Assembly: GCA_947371715.1 (NCBI GenBank)
Contig: CANBQQ010000052.1
Span: forward strand, 1-11,395
Length of the DNA: 11,395 nucleotides
Reading direction: 5' to 3'
Source: Flavipsychrobacter stenotrophus
GTDB taxonomy: Bacteria; Bacteroidota; Bacteroidia; Chitinophagales; Chitinophagaceae
Shown here: piece after piece, positions 7,134 to 11,395 of the stretch
How positions within the stretch are numbered: position 1 is the first letter of the stretch
Layout of the letters: each line of letters opens with the position of its first letter
Notes under the pieces: model-generated
Database searches by the model: none
What the model saw: the letters and a program-made list of their open reading frames with translations, nothing else
What the model was told of the DNA's origin: nothing
Program-made: the position numbers and the translations under genes

Positions 7134-8462
7134 TTATGCTCCCGCCGGTATTACACCGCCGGCTGTTCCTCTTTTACCTGTTTGTACAAATATCTTTGAT
7201 GCTATTTCTGCATTTTCTTCGTCTTCTTCTTCATCAACAGCGTCATCTACTGCGCTGTCGGTTGTTACTACACCTTTCTCTTGCTTCTCTACTTTCCTTT
7301 TGCCTGCTTTCTTCTTGCCGCCTTCCATCTCATCTACATACTTGCTTACGCTGAGTATGATGCCGATAGCCACGCTGGTGAACCAGATAGATGAACCACC
7401 CATACTTACCATTGGTAATGTAAGACCGGTTACAGGTACGAGGTGCACATTTACCGCCATATTGAGCATAGCCTGGAATACCAGTGTAATGCTCAACCCA
7501 ACCGCGAGGAAGGCGCCAAATGCAAACGGGCATCGCTTGAATATGAGGATGCTTCGCCACAAGAACAATAAGTAAAAGAACACCAGCGCCGCGCCACCTA
7601 CCAGGCCATACTCCTCTATGATGATAGAGTAGATAAAGTCTGAGTAAGGGTGAGGCAGGAAGTTGCGTTGCAGGCTGTTGCCCGGGCCGCGACCTGTAAC
7701 ACCGCCATTGGCGATGGCTATCTTCGCCTGCTGTACCTGATATACGTCCTCCTGCTTAGGATCTTTCTTAGACCTGTCGGTGAAGTCCATGATACGCTTT
7801 TCCCATGTTTTAGCACGACCTATGCCTGTTACTTTAGAGCCAACGAACAAGAGCGTAACGCCCATGATACCTACGGCACCCAGAAGCAACAGGTGCTTTA
7901 CCTGTACACGGCCAATGTAGAATACTATGCTGCATGTAGCACCCAACATTAATGCTGTAGACAGATTGGCGGGGGCGATGAATGCACAGGTCAACAACAT
8001 AGGCAACAAAACAGGCAAAAAACCTTTCTTAAAATCTTTGATCACCGCCTGCTTCATACTCAATACACGCGCCAGGAACATGAACAATGCAAGCTTGGCA
8101 AGGTCAGAAGTCTGGAAAGTGAGGTTGACCACCGGTAGTTTTATCCAACGAGAGCCTTCATTGAGGCTTGTGCCAAAGAGCAAAGTATATAATAACAAGG
8201 GTATGCTAATGAAGTAGAGTAGTACTGCCACTTTAGCAAACTTTGTGTAGTTAATGTTATGCACCCAATAGATGATAAGCAACCCAAGTCCCAATACCAT
8301 TACCTGCTTTAACAGGAAGAAACTGGATGCTTTTTCGCTACGGTATGCCAATGAACCGGTACTGCTATACACGGCGAGGAGGCTGATGAGCGACAGCACC
8401 ATCACCACGGCCCAAATGACCTGGTCTCCTTTCGTCTTGTTAAGCAATTTTTTTACGCTCAT
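7134..8462 (-). CDS. ftsW: Septal peptidoglycan glycosyltransferase FtsW (SEDS family)
   Basis: FtsW is the multi-pass SEDS glycosyltransferase that polymerises lipid II at the septum with a class B PBP (FtsI, expected upstream of murE). The 442-residue protein has about ten hydrophobic segments, the first near 15-33. SEDS signatures are GSRWI (103-107), the segment around FQTSDLAKLA (116-125), GRGPGNSLQRNFLP (257-270) followed by SDFIYSIIIEEYGLVGG (274-290), and GLTLPMVSMGGSS (346-358). Asp275 sits where the catalytic aspartate of the family is expected. The dcw position next to murG favours FtsW over RodA. After the last membrane segment (about 360-375) a cytoplasmic tail of about 65 residues carries a basic block (KKKAGKRK, 383-390) then an acidic block (DEEEDEEN, 410-417). 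It starts 18 bases after the murD stop. Confidence 0.96.
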   Translation of the reverse strand: MSVKKLLNKTKGDQVIWAVVMVLSLISLLAVYSSTGSLAYRSEKASSFFLLKQVMVLGLGLLIIYWVHNINYTKFAKVAVLLYFISIPLLLYTLLFGTSLNEGSRWIKLPVVNLTFQTSDLAKLALFMFLARVLSMKQAVIKDFKKGFLPVLLPMLLTCAFIAPANLSTALMLGATCSIVFYIGRVQVKHLLLLGAVGIMGVTLLFVGSKVTGIGRAKTWEKRIMDFTDRSKKDPKQEDVYQVQQAKIAIANGGVTGRGPGNSLQRNFLPHPYSDFIYSIIIEEYGLVGGAALVFFYLLFLWRSILIFKRCPFAFGAFLAVGLSITLVFQAMLNMAVNVHLVPVTGLTLPMVSMGGSSIWFTSVAIGIILSVSKYVDEMEGGKKKAGKRKVEKQEKGVVTTDSAVDDAVDEEEDEENAEIASKIFVQTGKRGTAGGVIPAGA

Positions 8463-8480
8463 TGTTATTCTTATTGTCTA

Positions 8481-9836
8481 TTAAAGGCTGCGAACTGCTT
8501 CCTTAAACTGTTGTCCTCTGTCTTCATAATTCTTGAAAAGGTCGAAGCTGGCACATGCCGGTGAAAGCAATACCACATCACCTTTGTCTGCCAGTGCATA
8601 AGCCGCATGGACGGCGTCTTTTGCGCTGGTGGTATCTACGATGGTGTGCACAAAGCTCTCGAAGAAATCGTGGATAGGCTCGTTATGCACGCCAAGGCAA
8701 ACGATAGCTTTTACTTTTTCTTTTACTAACCCTTCGATCTCGTGGTAGTTATTGCCCTTGTCCTGTCCGCCAAGAAGCAGGATCACAGGTTTTGTCATAC
8801 TCTCCAATGCAAACCATACAGAGTTTACGTTGGTGCCTTTACTATCATTGATGAACTCTACGCCGCGGACGGTAGCGACATATTCCAACCTGTGCTCCAA
8901 TCCTTCAAAAGACTCAAAGCTTTCGCGGATCTTCTCCTTCCTGATGTGTGCCGCTCTGCCCGAAATGCCCGCTGCCATAGAATTAAATTGATTGTGCTTA
9001 CCTTTTATAGTGAGGTCGTGAACCGAAGCCTGCATGTCATCTCCGTCATACCTGATGTGTAAATTGTCTTTGTTCACAAATGCTCCTTCGTCGTGAATCT
9101 TATTTTCGTCCATTGTAATGTGTACTGTTTTGGCGTGAATCGAATGGGTGGTTAAGTAGTTGTTGATAGCAGGATCGTCAATGTTTAAAACAAGAAGATC
9201 TGATGGTAATTGGTTTTGTGTGATCTTAAATTTAGACGCAACATAATTTTCAAAAACGTAATTGTATCGGTCCAGGTGATCGGGTGTAATATTGAGCAGT
9301 ACAGCTATATCGGGTCTGAACTGATGTATATCATCGAGCTGAAAGCTGCTGACCTCTATTACATACCATTCACATGGTTTTTCAAATATCTGCAACGCAA
9401 AGCTTCGGCCTATATTACCCACCATGGCCACATCGTAGCCGGCGGTCTTAAGTATGTGCCAGGTAAGCTTTGTTGTTGTACTCTTTCCGTTACTGCCTGT
9501 TATAGCTATGATCTTGCTGTCACCTTTGTAGCGGTAGCCAAACTCGATCTCACTGCACACTTCAATACCGGCATTCCTTATCTTCTTTACTATTTCTGCT
9601 TTGTCGGGTATTCCCGGGCTTTTTACCACACAATTGGCTATGAGTATCTTCCCTTCGGTGTGGCCACCTTCTTCAAAGGCGATACCATTATCCTGCAGCA
9701 TTGCCCTGAATGATGGCTTGATAGTGCCGCCATCGCTTACAAACACATCCCAGCCCTGCTGGTTGCCCAGCAATGCGGCACCTACACCGCTTTCAGCGGC
9801 GCCCAGTATCACGAGCTTTTTGTTGTTTGTACTCAT
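8481..9836 (-). CDS. murD: UDP-N-acetylmuramoyl-L-alanine--D-glutamate ligase MurD
   Basis: MurD adds D-glutamate to UDP-MurNAc-L-Ala in the cytoplasm, with ATP. The 451-residue protein begins with the nucleotide-sugar binding domain (VILGAAESGVGAA, 9-21; VKSPGIP, 71-77). The ATPase domain follows with P-loop GSNGKSTT (114-121), EVSSFQL (161-167), NITPDHLDR (182-190), and Lys202, which sits at the position of the carbamylated lysine of Mur ligases. HN at 281-282 marks the adenine-side motif. The C-terminal domain carries GLEHRLE (312-318), NDSKGTN (330-336), LLGGQDKG (354-361) and LLSPACASFD (423-432). NDSKGTN and SPACASFD are MurD hallmarks. Length is normal and nothing is missing. The start lies two bases after the mraY stop, with no Shine-Dalgarno sequence. 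Confidence 0.98.
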   Translation of the reverse strand: MSTNNKKLVILGAAESGVGAALLGNQQGWDVFVSDGGTIKPSFRAMLQDNGIAFEEGGHTEGKILIANCVVKSPGIPDKAEIVKKIRNAGIEVCSEIEFGYRYKGDSKIIAITGSNGKSTTTKLTWHILKTAGYDVAMVGNIGRSFALQIFEKPCEWYVIEVSSFQLDDIHQFRPDIAVLLNITPDHLDRYNYVFENYVASKFKITQNQLPSDLLVLNIDDPAINNYLTTHSIHAKTVHITMDENKIHDEGAFVNKDNLHIRYDGDDMQASVHDLTIKGKHNQFNSMAAGISGRAAHIRKEKIRESFESFEGLEHRLEYVATVRGVEFINDSKGTNVNSVWFALESMTKPVILLLGGQDKGNNYHEIEGLVKEKVKAIVCLGVHNEPIHDFFESFVHTIVDTTSAKDAVHAAYALADKGDVVLLSPACASFDLFKNYEDRGQQFKEAVRSL

Positions 9837-9838
9837 TG

Positions 9839-11113
9839 TTATTGCAGTTTTAATGTTACTATACTCATTATGGCCAGTATGATACCGATGATCCAGAAGC
9901 GGGTTACGATCTTAGATTCATGATAGCCCAGTTTCTGGTAGTGGTGGTGAAGTGGTGCCATCAGGAATATCCTGACCCCTTCGCCTGTTTTCTTTTTTGT
10001 ACGCTTGAAGTACCATACCTGCAGCATTACCGAAACATTCTCTACCAGGAATATGCCGCAGATAATAGGTATCAATAACTCTTTACGCACTATGATAGCC
10101 AGCGATGCGATGATACCACCCAGTGCCAGGCTGCCTGTGTCGCCCATAAATACCTGCGCGGGATATGCATTGTACCAGAGGAACCCAACACATGCGCCTA
10201 CGAATGCACCAATGAATATGGATAGCTCGCCAAGGTTTGGAATATCCATAATGTTGAGGTAACCTGCAAATATGTAGTTACCCGATACATAGGCGAATAC
10301 ACCCAGACAGACACCGATTATCGCTGATACCCCCGTTGCCAGTCCGTCTATACCATCGGTAATGTTGGCGCCGTTGGAGACAGCTACAATGATGAAGATG
10401 ACGAACAGTACGTAGATGATTGGAGTAGTATACGCTATGTACTTTTCGCCAAAAAGCTCGGCAATTTTCTCGTACCTGAATTCATGCGTCTTGATGAATG
10501 GCAGGGTAGTTGTTGCTGTTCTTACGTTTACGTAGTTATGTTCTCCGCCTTTATCATCTTTACGGGTGAAACGACCGCGTTCCAGCTTTTCTTCACTATT
10601 GTAAACACCGGTGCCGTTCTTTACTTCGCGGCTGATGATCACATTGTCGTTATAGTACATGGTAACACCAATGATGATACCGAGCCCTATCTGGCCTATA
10701 ACTTTAAAGCGACCGGCAAGCCCTTCTTTGTTTTTCTTAAATACCTTAATGTAATCGTCGATGAAGCCGATAACACCCAGCCATATGGTAGAGACGATCA
10801 TTAATACTATATATACATTCATTACCCTGGCAAAAAGTAATGTAGGTATGAGTATTGCTGCTATGATGATCAGTCCACCCATAGTAGGTGTTCCTTTCTT
10901 TGCTTTCTCGCCATCAAGACCCAGGTCACGTACTGTTTCGCCTATTTGTTTATTCCGCAGGAAGTTGATCAGCCTTTTGCCGAACAGCATGGATATTACC
11001 AAAGAAAGGATAATAGCCATAGCCACCCTAAAGGTGATATAGTTGAACACGCCCAACCCTATAAGGCGGAGCTGGAGTGTGTCGTGCAGATATTTATATA
11101 AATAGTACAGCAT
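9839..11113 (-). CDS. mraY: Phospho-N-acetylmuramoyl-pentapeptide transferase MraY, with enlarged periplasmic loop
   Basis: MraY is the integral membrane enzyme that joins phospho-MurNAc-pentapeptide to undecaprenyl phosphate, making lipid I. All family landmarks are present: GTPTMGG (74-80), the catalytic-site DDYIKV (119-124), NGANITDGIDGLAT (247-260), GDTGSLALGG (324-333) and the histidine motif PLHHHYQ (387-393). About ten membrane segments can be traced. At 424 residues it is about 60 longer than E. coli MraY. Nearly all of the excess is a polar stretch of about 50 residues (roughly 155-205) between the fourth and fifth membrane segments, the side opposite the catalytic aspartates. A smaller basic insert (KRTKKKTGEG, 370-379) precedes the HHH motif. 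Bacteroidota MraY proteins are generally long, so this is probably a lineage trait. It starts 9 bases after murE and ends 2 bases before murD. Confidence 0.97.
   Translation of the reverse strand: MLYYLYKYLHDTLQLRLIGLGVFNYITFRVAMAIILSLVISMLFGKRLINFLRNKQIGETVRDLGLDGEKAKKGTPTMGGLIIIAAILIPTLLFARVMNVYIVLMIVSTIWLGVIGFIDDYIKVFKKNKEGLAGRFKVIGQIGLGIIIGVTMYYNDNVIISREVKNGTGVYNSEEKLERGRFTRKDDKGGEHNYVNVRTATTTLPFIKTHEFRYEKIAELFGEKYIAYTTPIIYVLFVIFIIVAVSNGANITDGIDGLATGVSAIIGVCLGVFAYVSGNYIFAGYLNIMDIPNLGELSIFIGAFVGACVGFLWYNAYPAQVFMGDTGSLALGGIIASLAIIVRKELLIPIICGIFLVENVSVMLQVWYFKRTKKKTGEGVRIFLMAPLHHHYQKLGYHESKIVTRFWIIGIILAIMSIVTLKLQ
10439..10645 (-). other. Hydrophilic insertion region within MraY
   Basis: This segment encodes MraY residues 157-225, between membrane segments 4 and 5. 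It is rich in charged residues, Gly and Asn (for example EEKLERGRF and KDDKGGEHNY), then returns to a family-like PFIKTHEF before the next membrane span. By the known MraY topology the loop faces the periplasm. The boundaries are approximate because I placed them without an alignment. Confidence 0.65.
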
Positions 11114-11122
11114 TTATGCCTG

Positions 11123-11395
11123 TTATTTGCTTAGTGTTTCAAAAGTTTGGGTCAGTTCTTCGCGGTCATCAAAATGATGTTTTACACCGTTTATCTCCTG
11201 ATAAGTTTCGTGTCCTTTGCCTGCTATGAGAATGATATCTCCCGCCATGGCCAGTGAACATGCAACCTTTATTGCTTCGCGCCTGTCAGTGATCCTCAGG
11301 CACTTTCTTTTCATGGCTGTACTCAGCCCACTTTCCATATCGTTCAGTATTGCTTCCGGGTCTTCGCTGCGCGGATTGTCGGAAGTGAGTATTGT
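11123..11395 (-). CDS. murE: UDP-MurNAc-tripeptide synthetase MurE, C-terminal part (cut by window edge)
   Basis: This is the last 90 codons of a gene whose start lies beyond the right edge; the reading frame stays open to the final base. MurE adds the third stem amino acid to UDP-MurNAc-L-Ala-D-Glu. The fragment shows the amino-acid-selecting motif DNPRSEDP (DNPR at 11369-11380) and, further on, GKGHETYQ. In characterised MurE enzymes, DNPR together with the GKGHE glutamate contacts meso-diaminopimelate, while lysine-adding enzymes differ at these positions. The frame also reads HHFDDREE near the end, another usual feature of the C-terminal domain. An internal ATG at 11336-11338 is not the start, because the conserved motif lies upstream of it. 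It precedes mraY by 9 bases, the standard dcw order. Confidence 0.95.
   Translation of the reverse strand, partial: TILTSDNPRSEDPEAILNDMESGLSTAMKRKCLRITDRREAIKVACSLAMAGDIILIAGKGHETYQEINGVKHHFDDREELTQTFETLSK

Noticed and set aside
7134..8462. RodA instead of FtsW
   Set aside because: The sequence family is shared, but the position between murD and murG in the dcw cluster is the standard FtsW place.
11123..11338. A separate 71-residue protein starting at the internal ATG
   Set aside because: The frame continues upstream to the window edge through the conserved DNPR motif, so this is the C-terminus of MurE and not a small gene.

Overview
The window is a contiguous, entirely minus-strand stretch of the division and cell wall (dcw) cluster. 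It most likely comes from a member of the Bacteroidota, and the Chitinophagia/Sphingobacteriia side fits best. The evidence is the gene order murE-mraY-murD-ftsW-murG-murC-ftsQ-ftsA-ftsZ with no ddl or murB inserted, an enlarged MraY with an extra hydrophilic loop, a long charged FtsZ linker with a tail beyond the C-terminal peptide, and A/T-rich start regions without Shine-Dalgarno sequences. The genus cannot be set from this sequence alone.

Layout from the right edge (transcription runs right to left): the 3' end of murE (cut by the window edge), mraY, murD, ftsW, murG, murC, ftsQ, ftsA, ftsZ, then a strong intrinsic terminator at about 101-136. Gaps along the operon are 9, 2, 18, 1, 1, 0, 24 and 84 bases. 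The genes upstream of ftsA are essentially fused end to end, and the only sizeable space is in front of ftsZ. All eight complete genes are intact, with their family motifs present and no frameshifts. Positions 1-100 hold two inverted repeats and no gene that I can support.

The genes form one pathway. MurC, MurD and MurE add L-Ala, D-Glu and the diamino acid to UDP-MurNAc in the cytoplasm. The MurE fragment carries a DNPR motif, which predicts meso-diaminopimelate. MraY moves the completed MurNAc-pentapeptide to the lipid carrier (lipid I), and MurG adds GlcNAc (lipid II). FtsW polymerises lipid II at the septum with a partner class B PBP that lies outside the window. FtsZ forms the ring, FtsA ties it to the membrane, and FtsQ links the cytoplasmic and periplasmic parts of the divisome.

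I found no new defence, mobile or biosynthetic system. The points worth a second look are lineage-type elaborations on core proteins: a roughly 130-residue, about 40% lysine periplasmic tail on FtsQ, a roughly 50-residue periplasmic insertion in MraY, a mixed-charge cytoplasmic tail on FtsW, and the multi-part C-terminus of FtsZ. Two small non-coding patterns are also noted: the hairpins at the left edge and the repeated CAACT motif before ftsZ.
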